DNA from: an uncultured Agathobacter sp.
GTDB taxonomy: Bacteria > Bacillota > Clostridia > Lachnospirales > Lachnospiraceae
Direction: 5' to 3'
Assembly (NCBI GenBank): GCA_934359755.1
Contig: CAKRLV010000006.1
Span: 62,001-126,000 of the forward strand
Length of the DNA: 64,000 bases
Shown here: positions 15,833 to 23,021 of the stretch, piece after piece
Layout: each line of letters opens with the position of its first letter
How positions within the stretch are numbered: position 1 is the stretch's first letter
Made by a program: the position numbers and the translations under genes
The notes under the pieces: model-generated
Databases searched by the model: none
What the model saw: the letters and a program-made list of their open reading frames with translations, nothing else
What the model was told of the DNA's origin: nothing

Positions 15833-17129
15833 ACTTATATTTTATTTTAATATTTTATTTATATGTATTGTGGCAATATTGTTTTGCCACAGTACTGTAA
15901 ATGCAAAGATACCAGACGGGGACACTATGTCTTCGTCTGGTTCTTATTCTTCAAGTGATTTATATGACAGCTATGCAAAACAGGAAGAATGCACATATAT
16001 TGTATATTGTCTGGATGGCGGGGCTGAGAATCCATTTACTATAAGAGGGGTACATCAGGGAGAGACTGTTAAGCTAAGAAAACCATATAGATGCGGTTAT
16101 TATTTTAAAGGCTGGTATTTAAACCACAAATATACCAAAGAAGTATCGTCTATCGAATATAGTGGAAACAAAGCAATTGTTGTATATGCAAGATGGTCAA
16201 GGGTTCTTGATAATTATAAAAGTGTTGAAAATTACAAATATACATCGAATAAGAAATTAAGTCCGGAGACTGTTTTTCTAAAGGACTGCAAGTATAATTT
16301 TTGCGAGGATGTTCTTATACCAGGAATGCCTTCTACCAAAGATGATGACTGGTTTAATGATTTTATATTCAGCAAATCCCAGTGTCCACAGGGAATATGC
16401 TTTACGGATGATTATATTCTGATTACTTCGTACTCTGATGAGGATGATTGTCTGGGATCGCTTATGGTTATCGATAAAGACACAGGTGATTATCTTTTTA
16501 CACTTGGAATGGATCCTGCAAGCCACCTGGGCGGAATTGCTTTTGACGGAGAAAATGTCTGGGTATGTAATTCAAGCAAAAATGCAATAGAGAGAATTTC
16601 TTATGATTTTATCCAGCTTATGGCAAGTCAGAATAGTGGTGAAGTGGTTGATGCCACGGAAGTGGTTGATATTTATAAGGTCTCAAATGTTCCTTCATGC
16701 ATCACATATTATGGCAACAGGCTGTGGATTGCTACACATACAAAATTTATAAATTCAAAGATGAAGGCATATTTTTACGACAAGAAAAGTGATTCACTTA
16801 AGACATTAAGCACGTACAAAATTCCTGCAAAAGTTCAGGGGATAGCATTTGATGAGGATGGGGCTGTTTACCTTAGCACTTCATACGGACGCAGATCGTC
16901 ATCATATATCCGCAAATATTTTTCAGTGATACAGATGGCGTCTAAAACAGATTCGCCTGCAGTATCAATTGAGATGCCACCTGGCTCGGAAGAGATAGAT
17001 ATTAATGACGGGAAACTAAGCGTGATATTTGAATCTGCAGGGGAGAAGTACTTTGAAGGCACTGATGGAAAAGGAGTGAGTACTTCTCCAATAGATAAGA
17101 TTCTGCAGATAGATTTAGATTCATTGTAA
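15813..17129 (+). CDS. Secreted protein with Listeria-Bacteroides repeat and beta-propeller-like region
   Basis: A protein of about 438 residues of unknown function. An N-terminal signal peptide (LIFYFNILFICIVAILF) ends near HSTVNA. Residues about 60-125 read as a Listeria-Bacteroides (InlB B-type) repeat, with GYYFKGWYLNHKYTKE and a final YARW. The rest, with QGICFTDDYILITSYS, LGGIAFDGENVWVCNSS and VQGIAFDEDGAVYLSTS, looks like the repeated blades of a beta-propeller. No ATG is available near the signal peptide, so a TTG must serve: 15813 lies 11 bases after GGAGAG, while 15816 and 15822 are alternatives. It overlaps the EF-G paralogue by about 20 bases and is probably co-expressed. Its last nine bases overlap the converging minus-strand gene. 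Confidence 0.65.
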   Translation: MLTLKSRLIFYFNILFICIVAILFCHSTVNAKIPDGDTMSSSGSYSSSDLYDSYAKQEECTYIVYCLDGGAENPFTIRGVHQGETVKLRKPYRCGYYFKGWYLNHKYTKEVSSIEYSGNKAIVVYARWSRVLDNYKSVENYKYTSNKKLSPETVFLKDCKYNFCEDVLIPGMPSTKDDDWFNDFIFSKSQCPQGICFTDDYILITSYSDEDDCLGSLMVIDKDTGDYLFTLGMDPASHLGGIAFDGENVWVCNSSKNAIERISYDFIQLMASQNSGEVVDATEVVDIYKVSNVPSCITYYGNRLWIATHTKFINSKMKAYFYDKKSDSLKTLSTYKIPAKVQGIAFDEDGAVYLSTSYGRRSSSYIRKYFSVIQMASKTDSPAVSIEMPPGSEEIDINDGKLSVIFESAGEKYFEGTDGKGVSTSPIDKILQIDLDSL

Positions 17130-17366
17130 TGTTTTGAATATTTTATCTAATTTCTGTTTTTCTTCTTCTGTAAAAGAAGTGCTATAGAGATTGTACAGAA
17201 AAATTATCTCATCCTTTGAAAAATTTATATTGTTTTTCTTTGCCATTGCCACATAGTTCATGATAAATGGTAAAGCTTTTTTGGGATCGTTTGGTTTTTG
17301 TTCATTGATAAATTTTTTGATAAATTTTTGTTTCTCGGGTGACATATTATCGAGATATTTGTCCAT
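17121..17366 (-). CDS. Small helical protein of unknown function (second of a pair)
   Basis: An 81-residue, lysine-rich, predicted all-helical protein; I recognise no domain. Translation is well supported: AAGGAG lies six bases before the ATG. The C-terminal segment FTEEEKQKLDKIF resembles the TPKEQETIDTLL segment of its upstream neighbour, so the two may be distant paralogues. It is nine bases downstream of that neighbour, in one operon. The 3' end overlaps the converging propeller gene by nine bases with no terminator in between. It has no signal peptide or membrane segment. Confidence 0.65.
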   Translation of the reverse strand: MDKYLDNMSPEKQKFIKKFINEQKPNDPKKALPFIMNYVAMAKKNNINFSKDEIIFLYNLYSTSFTEEEKQKLDKIFKTLQ

Positions 17367-17375
17367 TTAGACTCC

Positions 17376-17687
17376 TTATTTTAACATGAATTCATAGTTA
17401 TCCATTACGCACATTATATTTAATAGTGTATCAATGGTTTCCTGTTCTTTAGGGGTGCAGAATTTTTTGATTTCAGACAACATTGCGGTCTTTTTGTCTA
17501 TTGCGGGATTTATTTCTGTTGCAGTAAGACTTATATTTCCAGCATTGCGTATCTGGATAAACTGTATAAGCATAGAGAGCTGCCGCTGGATGTTTGCATC
17601 TGCGTAAGGCAGTATTGTCTTTAAGATTTGCAATTCTTTTGTCTGCATAGCTTCATCATATGGTGTGAAAATATTCTGTTCGTCCAT
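17376..17687 (-). CDS. Small helical protein of unknown function (first of a pair)
   Basis: A 103-residue predicted helical, soluble protein; no domain recognised. The ATG follows AAAGG at six bases. Features visible are an N-terminal FTPYDEAMQTKELQILKTIL stretch and ILPYADANIQRQLSML, which I recall as a pattern seen in small hypothetical proteins of Lachnospiraceae, but no function is known to me. It is the first gene of a two-gene minus-strand operon. No convincing SigA promoter was found in the 100 A+T-rich bases upstream. Confidence 0.65.
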   Translation of the reverse strand: MDEQNIFTPYDEAMQTKELQILKTILPYADANIQRQLSMLIQFIQIRNAGNISLTATEINPAIDKKTAMLSEIKKFCTPKEQETIDTLLNIMCVMDNYEFMLK

Positions 17688-17791
17688 ATTAAACCTTTTT
17701 TTAATAATATATATGTTATTCTATGTACTTTATTACATTTCTGACATAATATATTAAAAAGAACAAAGATTAAGAATGATGTGTATATGAG

Positions 17792-17938
17792 ATGAAAAAA
17801 TTAATAATTGATGGAAATGACATATATGAGATTGATATGGAGTGTGTCAAACGGAAAAAGAATATAGATAAATGTCAGATACCATTTAATGCAAATTCAT
17901 ATAAATCAGATGAAAATACTAAAGGAGGAACAGGGTAG
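17792..17938 (+). CDS. Possible 48-residue small protein
   Basis: A short frame beginning MKKLIIDGNDIYEIDMECVK and ending ENTKGGTG. It is charged and soluble, with two cysteines, and codon use looks like that of neighbouring genes. No clear ribosome site is visible before the ATG, and the last codons form the left arm of the terminator hairpin, so the stop codon falls in the loop. That arrangement argues either for a tiny gene with a tightly placed terminator or for chance. It lies alone between two minus-strand genes. Confidence 0.45.
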   Translation: MKKLIIDGNDIYEIDMECVKRKKNIDKCQIPFNANSYKSDENTKGGTG

Positions 17939-17953
17939 AACTGTTCCTCCTTT
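17921..17953. terminator. Bidirectional terminator between the small ORF and the cysteine-rich gene
   Basis: A perfect 13-bp inverted repeat AAAGGAGGAACAG / CTGTTCCTCCTTT (17921-17933 and 17941-17953) with a seven-base loop. The AGGAGG in the left arm is part of the stem and not a ribosome site for a gene. Confidence 0.75.
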
Positions 17954-17959
17954 AAGGTT

Positions 17960-18172
17960 TTAGAAGCAGCCGCCGTTGTTATTTCCGCCACATCCACAGC
18001 AGCAAAGTAAGAGAATGATCCAGATACAGCTGTTGTTGTCTCCACATCCGTTGTTTCCAAAGAATCCATTACCGTTTCCGTTACAGCAGCAAAGTAAAAG
18101 AATAATCCAGATAATTGAATTACATCCGTTTCCTTCGCTACATCCACAATTTGTTGCTGCTAAATCACTCAT
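17960..18172 (-). CDS. Cysteine-rich twin-repeat miniprotein (chorion-class high-cysteine type, spore-coat-like)
   Basis: A 70-residue protein with 13 cysteines. It is built from two copies of a hydrophobic unit, IIWIILLLCCC and IWIILLLCCC, each followed by a Gly/Asn-rich stretch (NGNGNGFFGNN, GCGGNNNGG). Small Clostridial proteins of this look are often named chorion-class high-cysteine proteins; experimental function is lacking to my knowledge. The ATG at 18172 follows AGGAGG at about six bases, so the longer frame from 18214 is not needed. A sequence matching the SigK consensus lies upstream, which suggests expression in the mother cell late in sporulation and possible disulfide cross-linking in the coat. 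It is monocistronic. Membrane insertion of the hydrophobic units is the alternative. Confidence 0.75.
   Translation of the reverse strand: MSDLAATNCGCSEGNGCNSIIWIILLLCCCNGNGNGFFGNNGCGDNNSCIWIILLLCCCGCGGNNNGGCF
17997..18113. repeat. Intragenic direct repeat in the cysteine-rich gene
   Basis: Two 30-base copies (17997-18026 and 18084-18113) differing at two positions, 87 bases apart. They encode the IWIILLLCCC units, pointing to internal duplication, and their conservation at DNA level suggests it is recent or under strong constraint. Confidence 0.8.
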
Positions 18173-18200
18173 AAGTGACCTCCTAAAAGTTTTTACATGA

Positions 18201-18228
18201 TAGTTTATGTGCAAGTGAAGATAATGTT
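18201..18228 (-). promoter_or_regulatory. SigK-like promoter for the cysteine-rich gene
   Basis: On the minus strand AACA (18228-18225) is followed, after exactly 16 bases counted from AC, by CATAAACTA (18209-18201). This fits the Bacillus SigK consensus mACm-N16/17-CATANNNTA. It lies about 30 bases before the start codon. Confidence 0.5.
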
Positions 18229-18250
18229 ACAAAATTTCAAAGAAAAATAA

Positions 18251-18279
18251 TTGACGCAAATAACAATATTATATAAAAT
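18251..18279 (+). promoter_or_regulatory. Promoter for icd
   Basis: TTGACG (18251-18256) and TAAAAT (18274-18279), spaced 17 bases, giving an untranslated leader of about 50 bases. Confidence 0.55.
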
Positions 18280-18337
18280 GATTTTGATAAAAATTTATAC
18301 ATTTGAGTATTCTTGTGTGGAAGAGGAGATATTTGCA

Positions 18338-19546
18338 ATGGAAAAAATTAAAATGACAACACCGTTGGTTGAGATGGATGGAGACGAAATGACCAGAATT
18401 CTCTGGCAGATGATTAAGGACGAATTATTAAATCCATTTATAGAACTTAAGACAGAGTATTATGATTTAGGACTTGAAGAAAGAAACCGTACAAACGACC
18501 AGGTTACAGTTGATTCTGCAAATGCAACTAAGAAGTATGGTGTTGCTGTTAAGTGTGCAACTATCACTCCAAATGCAGCAAGAATGACAGAATATAATCT
18601 TAAAGAGATGTGGAAGAGCCCTAATGGAACAATAAGAGCTATGCTTGATGGTACAGTATTCCGTGCACCAATCGTTGTTAAAGGAATTGAGCCAAATGTC
18701 AGAACATGGGCAAAACCAATCACAATCGCACGTCATGCATATGGTGATGTTTACAAGGCTACAGAGATGAAGATTCCTGGAGCTGGCAAAGCAGAACTTG
18801 TATATACAGCAGAGGATGGAACAGAGGTAAGAGAGCTTATCCATAATTTCACAGGTGCTGGTGTTATCCAGGGACAGCATAACCTTAATGATTCAATAGA
18901 AAGCTTTGCTCACAGCTGCTTCAAGTATGCACTTGATACAAAGCAGGATTTATGGTTCGCTACTAAAGACACAATTTCAAAGAAATACGATCACACATTT
19001 AAGGATATATTCCAGGAGATATTTGATGCCGAGTACAAGGAGGCGTTTGAAAAGGCTGGTATTACATATTTTTACACATTGATTGATGATGCTGTTGCCC
19101 GTGTTATGAAATCAGAAGGTGGATTTATCTGGGCTTGTAAGAACTACGATGGAGATGTTATGAGTGATATGATTTCATCTGCATTTGGTTCACTTGCCAT
19201 GATGACATCAGTTCTTGTATCACCTAATGGATACTTTGAGTATGAAGCAGCTCATGGAACTGTACAGAGACATTATTACAAGCACCTTAAGGGTGAGGAG
19301 ACTTCAACGAACTCTGTTGCAACAATATTTGCATGGACAGGTGCTCTTAGAAAAAGAGGAGAACTTGATGGAATAAATGAACTTTGTACATTTGCAGATA
19401 AGCTTGAGTCAGCCTGTCTTAAGACTATCGAGTCAGGAAAGATGACGAAGGATCTTGCCCTTATCACTACAATTCCTGATCCAACTGTTTTAAATAGTGA
19501 GGGATTTATCAAGGCTATCAGGGAAGAACTTGAGGCTTCATTATAG
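18338..19546 (+). CDS. icd: NADP-dependent isocitrate dehydrogenase (eukaryotic-type, homodimeric)
   Basis: Oxidatively decarboxylates isocitrate to 2-oxoglutarate, supplying the precursor of glutamate and NADPH. The 402-residue length and motifs such as MDGDEMTRILWQMIKDELL, the NATKKYGVAVKCATITP substrate region, and DDAVARVMKSEGGFIWACKN with metal-binding aspartates mark the homodimeric subfamily II enzyme that is widespread in Clostridia. The coenzyme region AAHGTVQRHYYKHLKG fits NADP use. The ATG at 18338 follows GAGGAG at nine bases; frames extended upstream to 18251 have no ribosome site. It has its own promoter and precedes the rex operon. Confidence 0.95.
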   Translation: MEKIKMTTPLVEMDGDEMTRILWQMIKDELLNPFIELKTEYYDLGLEERNRTNDQVTVDSANATKKYGVAVKCATITPNAARMTEYNLKEMWKSPNGTIRAMLDGTVFRAPIVVKGIEPNVRTWAKPITIARHAYGDVYKATEMKIPGAGKAELVYTAEDGTEVRELIHNFTGAGVIQGQHNLNDSIESFAHSCFKYALDTKQDLWFATKDTISKKYDHTFKDIFQEIFDAEYKEAFEKAGITYFYTLIDDAVARVMKSEGGFIWACKNYDGDVMSDMISSAFGSLAMMTSVLVSPNGYFEYEAAHGTVQRHYYKHLKGEETSTNSVATIFAWTGALRKRGELDGINELCTFADKLESACLKTIESGKMTKDLALITTIPDPTVLNSEGFIKAIREELEASL

Positions 19547-19620
19547 TCCTGGCTTTAGGATGAGTATTTAATAATATTTATCAAATGATATATATTAACC
19601 CTAAAATCAATTATAGATGT

Positions 19621-19638
19621 ATGTTAAATATTTCACGG
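19621..19638 (+). promoter_or_regulatory. Possible Rex operator
   Basis: ATGTTAA-ATAT-TTCACGG resembles the Clostridial Rex site TTGTTAA-N4-TTAACAA, with one good half and one weak half (about 10 of 14 positions). It abuts the -35 box, so it could serve autoregulation by NADH/NAD. Confidence 0.3.
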
Positions 19639-19639
19639 A

Positions 19640-19668
19640 TTGACATGTGATTTGTAAAATTCTATAAT
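19640..19668 (+). promoter_or_regulatory. Consensus promoter for the rex operon
   Basis: TTGACA (19640-19645) and TATAAT (19663-19668), 17 bases apart: both boxes match the SigA consensus exactly. The leader is about 45 bases. Confidence 0.8.
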
Positions 19669-19719
19669 TATTTTAGGGTTTTTCTGTGTTTTGACAGAAA
19701 AGATTAGGAGGAAAATAAA

Positions 19720-20361
19720 TTGCAAAAAGAAATATCGCAGGCAGTTATTCGCAGAATGCCAAGATATTACAGATATTTGGGTGAACTCTTAGATGATGGT
19801 GTAGAGAGAATATCATCTAATGATTTAAGTAAGCGTATGAATGTTACAGCATCCCAGATTAGACAGGATCTTAATAATTTTGGTGGGTTTGGACAGCAGG
19901 GATATGGTTATAATGTCAAGCATCTGTTTGATGAAATTGGCAAGATATTAGGATTGGATCAGAAGCATAATATTATTATTATCGGTGCGGGTAATCTAGG
20001 ACAGGCGCTTGCGAACTATGTTAAATTTGAAAAATTAGGATTTGTAATTATTGCATTATTTGATGTGAATCCAGAACTTAAGGGTAAGCGTGTCAGAGAT
20101 ATTCCTATTTTGATGCTTGATGAACTCAGCGATTTCTGTGCTGATAATCAGGTTGATATAGCTGCGCTTACGATGCCTAAATCAAAGGCAGATATGATTG
20201 CACAGAAGCTGGTTGAACTTGGAATTAATGCAATTTGGAATTTCGCGCATGTAGACCTGGATGTAGATACTGATAAAAATAATCATGTTGTGGTTGAGAA
20301 TGTGCATCTTTCAGACAGTTTGATGCAGCTTAGTTATAATATCGTTAAAAATCATAAGTAG
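19720..20361 (+). CDS. rex: Redox-sensing transcriptional repressor Rex
   Basis: Rex is a homodimeric repressor that leaves DNA when NADH/NAD rises, and controls fermentation and respiration genes. The 213-residue protein has an N-terminal winged helix (RRMPRYYRYLGEL, SSNDLSKRMNVTASQIRQDL) and a Rossmann domain with the loop IIGAGNLGQALANY, ending in a domain-swapped C-terminal helix. The start is a TTG at 19720, clearly set by AGGAGG eight bases upstream; no ATG fits. It has a perfect consensus promoter inside a long inverted repeat. The next three genes follow closely and probably belong to the same transcript. Confidence 0.96.
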   Translation: MQKEISQAVIRRMPRYYRYLGELLDDGVERISSNDLSKRMNVTASQIRQDLNNFGGFGQQGYGYNVKHLFDEIGKILGLDQKHNIIIIGAGNLGQALANYVKFEKLGFVIIALFDVNPELKGKRVRDIPILMLDELSDFCADNQVDIAALTMPKSKADMIAQKLVELGINAIWNFAHVDLDVDTDKNNHVVVENVHLSDSLMQLSYNIVKNHK

Positions 20362-20375
20362 TTTTTGGGGGATCT

Positions 20376-21020
20376 ATGAAAACTGAGGATTTCAAAAATG
20401 CATTAAATAATAAAAAAATACCGATACTTGTCCTAGACCAGAAATGGCACAGATTGTTTGCTATTCACGGCAAGACCGAAGAAATTAAAATGACTGAAAG
20501 TGAACTGACTTCCCTGCTTGCCGAACAGGGAAAGATAAATTCCGAACTAAAAGAACTTAAGAAAGTTAAAAAGCAGCTTATGGAAAATATAGTTCAGAAT
20601 ATGGACGATGCAACAGAAGAGGATAATAATCTACGCGAGAAGAAGTTAGAAGCAGATAAGAGACTTATTGATGATATCAATGGCAAGATAGAAGAAAAAG
20701 AAGATATTCTTCTTGATATTCCAAAGCATATCAACGAGGTGAACAAAGAGCTAATGCTTCTTAGTATGGATTATTTTTATGGAAAGCTGCGTGTTAATGT
20801 CCAGGAGGCTAAAGAGATAGAGGAATGGATAAATCAGGTAAGAATTGACCTGAAGAAGAATATAATCAGAAAGCAGAACAGAGAGATAAATAATAAAGAG
20901 ATATATTCGTATTTACATGATATTTTTGGACCGGAAGTGATAGAAATGTTTGATGATTTCGAAAAGGAAAATACGGATGTGGATGAAGAAACCGAGGACA
21001 AAAAGGATTTAGGAGAGTAA
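20376..21020 (+). CDS. Coiled-coil protein of unknown function between rex and nnr
   Basis: A 214-residue, highly charged cytoplasmic protein; no named domain recognised. Residues about 40-120 are heptad-rich (LAEQGKINSELKELKKVKKQL, REKKLEADKRLIDDINGKIE), predicting a long coiled coil; residues 125-190 form a second helical region and the tail is acidic (DVDEETEDKKD). The ATG follows GGGGGATCT weakly. It starts 15 bases after rex and ends one base before the nnr start codon, so it is embedded in the operon. Position next to rex suggests co-expression only; no function is proposed. Confidence 0.75.
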   Translation: MKTEDFKNALNNKKIPILVLDQKWHRLFAIHGKTEEIKMTESELTSLLAEQGKINSELKELKKVKKQLMENIVQNMDDATEEDNNLREKKLEADKRLIDDINGKIEEKEDILLDIPKHINEVNKELMLLSMDYFYGKLRVNVQEAKEIEEWINQVRIDLKKNIIRKQNREINNKEIYSYLHDIFGPEVIEMFDDFEKENTDVDEETEDKKDLGE

Positions 21021-21021
21021 A

Positions 21022-22521
21022 GTGGAATATCTTGTTACAGGAAAAGAGATGAAGTTTCTGGATAAAAATACATCGGAACATTTTCATGTACCAGAACTGG
21101 TGCTTATGGAACAGGCTGCGATGACTTTTGTTCAGAAACTTTTTGAATTAAATATTAAATATCAAAAAGTTTATATTGTTGCAGGAAGTGGAAATAATGG
21201 TGCAGATGGCCTGGCAATAGCCAGATTACTCAAGATAAAGGGGATAGATGTCAGCGTATTTCTTACCGAACAGATAGCCGAATCTAAGAACCAGACAAAG
21301 TCATATCAACTTCAAAAAGATATCTGCAAAAGATATGGAGTATTATTCTCTGATGATATTACTATGTGCAATGATTATGATCTGATTATAGATGCTGTTT
21401 TTGGAATTGGATTATCAAGAGGAATATCCGGAGCATATGAGAAGGTTATTACAGAAATTAATGCCGCGGATGCGTACAGGATTGCAGTTGATATACCATC
21501 AGGTATCTCGGCAGATGATGGAAGCGTTCTTGGATGTGCCATAAAAGCCGATTATACAATTACATTTGGCTTTTTTAAAGTTGGACAATTCATATGGCCA
21601 GCGACAGATTACTGTGGAGAAGTTATTCTCGCACATATGGGAATTTCTTATGAGAGTTTTCTGGATAAAAAGCCTCACCTGGCTTTCTATGAGAAAGATG
21701 ATTTGTCGCTTTTACCAGAACGTGAGCAACATTCAAATAAGGGAAGTTTTGGAAAACTTCTTATAATTGCTGGCAATAAGAATATGGCTGGGGCATGTAT
21801 ATTTGCAGCAAAAGCAGCATATAGATCAGGTGTTGGACTTGTTAAGATTTATACTGCTGAGATAAATCGAAGTGTGATACTACAGGCTGTTCCGGAAGCA
21901 ATACTTGTTACCTATGAGAAGAACTATGACAAAACCCAGCTTATAGAAATCCTGAAGTGGGCAGATGCAGTTGTTATCGGACCTGGTATTGGCATTGACA
22001 ATAATGCAAAGGGAATGGTAGACACGGCGCTTACAAATGTGACAGTGCCAATGGTTGTTGATGCAGATGCACTCAATGTGATATCTGCAAATACAGAGAG
22101 ACTTTTACGTCCGCATATGGATCTTGTTCTTACACCTCATCTGGGAGAGATGTCAAGACTTACAGGTGATGCAGTTTCTTTTATACAGAATAAGCTTATA
22201 GAGTGTGCACAGGAATTTGCGCAGAAATATGATTTAATATGTGTTCTTAAAGATTTTCACACAGTCACGGCAATTCCTTATGGAATGACATATATTAATC
22301 TGTCCGGCAATAATGGAATGGCGACAGGCGGCAGTGGCGATGTGCTGTCAGGAATAATAGGAGCGCTTCTGGCACAGCATATAAGTGCTGAGAATGCGGC
22401 GTCTTTAGGCGTATATATTCATGGACTTGCTGGCGATGAAGCGGGCAGGAAGAATGGCGAATATGGAATGATAGCCTCGGATATTATTGATGGACTGAAA
22501 AATGTTTGGAAACAGATTTAA
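21022..22521 (+). CDS. nnr: Bifunctional NAD(P)H-hydrate repair enzyme
   Basis: Repairs hydrated NAD(P)H. The N-terminal half (about 1-215) is the YjeF_N/NnrE epimerase, with VAGSGNNGADGLAIARLL and the catalytic Asp region DAVFGIGLSRG. The C-terminal half (about 225-499) is the ribokinase-like NnrD dehydratase, with NKGSFGKLLIIAGNKNMAGA, VIGPGIG and the GGSGDVLSG signature. The 499-residue length is normal for the fused form. The start is a GTG at 21022, one base after the preceding stop codon, with AGGAG six bases before. Its presence downstream of Rex joins a redox sensor and a nicotinamide repair enzyme in one operon. Confidence 0.95.
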   Translation: MEYLVTGKEMKFLDKNTSEHFHVPELVLMEQAAMTFVQKLFELNIKYQKVYIVAGSGNNGADGLAIARLLKIKGIDVSVFLTEQIAESKNQTKSYQLQKDICKRYGVLFSDDITMCNDYDLIIDAVFGIGLSRGISGAYEKVITEINAADAYRIAVDIPSGISADDGSVLGCAIKADYTITFGFFKVGQFIWPATDYCGEVILAHMGISYESFLDKKPHLAFYEKDDLSLLPEREQHSNKGSFGKLLIIAGNKNMAGACIFAAKAAYRSGVGLVKIYTAEINRSVILQAVPEAILVTYEKNYDKTQLIEILKWADAVVIGPGIGIDNNAKGMVDTALTNVTVPMVVDADALNVISANTERLLRPHMDLVLTPHLGEMSRLTGDAVSFIQNKLIECAQEFAQKYDLICVLKDFHTVTAIPYGMTYINLSGNNGMATGGSGDVLSGIIGALLAQHISAENAASLGVYIHGLAGDEAGRKNGEYGMIASDIIDGLKNVWKQI

Positions 22522-22608
22522 TTTTTTGCATATATAATAATAAATATTTTGAATACACCAGTTAAATTTGGAAATACTATATTTATACCGAAATATGGAG
22601 TGATTGAT

Positions 22609-22956
22609 ATGGTGATTCAAAGAGGCGATATTTATTATGCTGATTTACGACCAGTTGTTGGGTCGGAACAGGGCGGAATCAGACCTGTTTTAATAATACA
22701 AAATAATGTTGGTAATCGTCATAGTCCTACTGTTATCTGTGCGGCCATAACATCACAGATGCATAAGGCTAAACTTCCGACGCATGTTGAATTGAGTGGA
22801 AGACAGTATGATCTTGCGAAGGACTCTGTCGTACTTCTTGAACAGCTAAGGACGATTGACAAGAAGAGATTAAAAGATAAAGTGTGTCATCTTGACAACA
22901 ATATACTACTAAAAATAGATAAAGCACTAGAAATAAGTCTTGAATTGTATACATAA
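22609..22956 (+). CDS. mazF: MazF/PemK-family endoribonuclease toxin, no antitoxin alongside
   Basis: A 115-residue RNase of the MazF (EndoA/NdoA) group, which cuts mRNA at short motifs. The hallmark N-terminal GDIYYADLRPVVGSEQGGIRPVLIIQN and the following CAAITSQ are intact, as is the later DSVVLLEQLRTIDKKRL segment. The ATG at 22609 follows GGAG at eight bases. In Bacillus a MazE antitoxin gene lies directly upstream; here only an 87-base gap separates it from nnr and no antitoxin frame is visible on either side. It is probably transcribed with nnr. A distant antitoxin or a domesticated RNase are both possible. Confidence 0.9.
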   Translation: MVIQRGDIYYADLRPVVGSEQGGIRPVLIIQNNVGNRHSPTVICAAITSQMHKAKLPTHVELSGRQYDLAKDSVVLLEQLRTIDKKRLKDKVCHLDNNILLKIDKALEISLELYT

Positions 22957-22957
22957 C

Positions 22958-22986
22958 TTGACTATATATTGGCAAAATGATATGAT
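22958..22986 (+). promoter_or_regulatory. Promoter for the CBS/CorC-like gene
   Basis: TTGACT (22958-22963), a 17-base spacer ending in TGA, and TATGAT (22981-22986): a SigA promoter with extended -10, starting just after the mazF stop codon. Confidence 0.65.
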
Positions 22987-23021
22987 TTGGACTTGAAATT
23001 TATAACTAAGGAGAGTGAAAA

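Larger units (their letters stand above)
19598..19680. repeat. Long inverted repeat in the rex promoter region
   Basis: AACCCTAAAAT-C-AATTATAG (19598-19616 region) is the reverse complement, apart from one extra C, of CTATAATTATTTTAGGGTT (19662-19680). The arms are separated by about 45 bases. The right arm contains the -10 box of the rex promoter. Confidence 0.75.

Noticed and set aside
17921..17930. AGGAGG as a ribosome site for a downstream plus-strand gene
   Set aside because: It is an arm of a perfect terminator hairpin, and no plus-strand start follows.
17875..18147. 90-codon minus-strand frame overlapping the cysteine-rich gene
   Set aside because: It is another frame of the same repeat DNA; the 17960-18172 frame has the ribosome site and matches a known protein type.
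18467..18880. 137-codon frame antisense to icd
   Set aside because: Shadow of a conserved gene; cysteine-rich product with no start signal.
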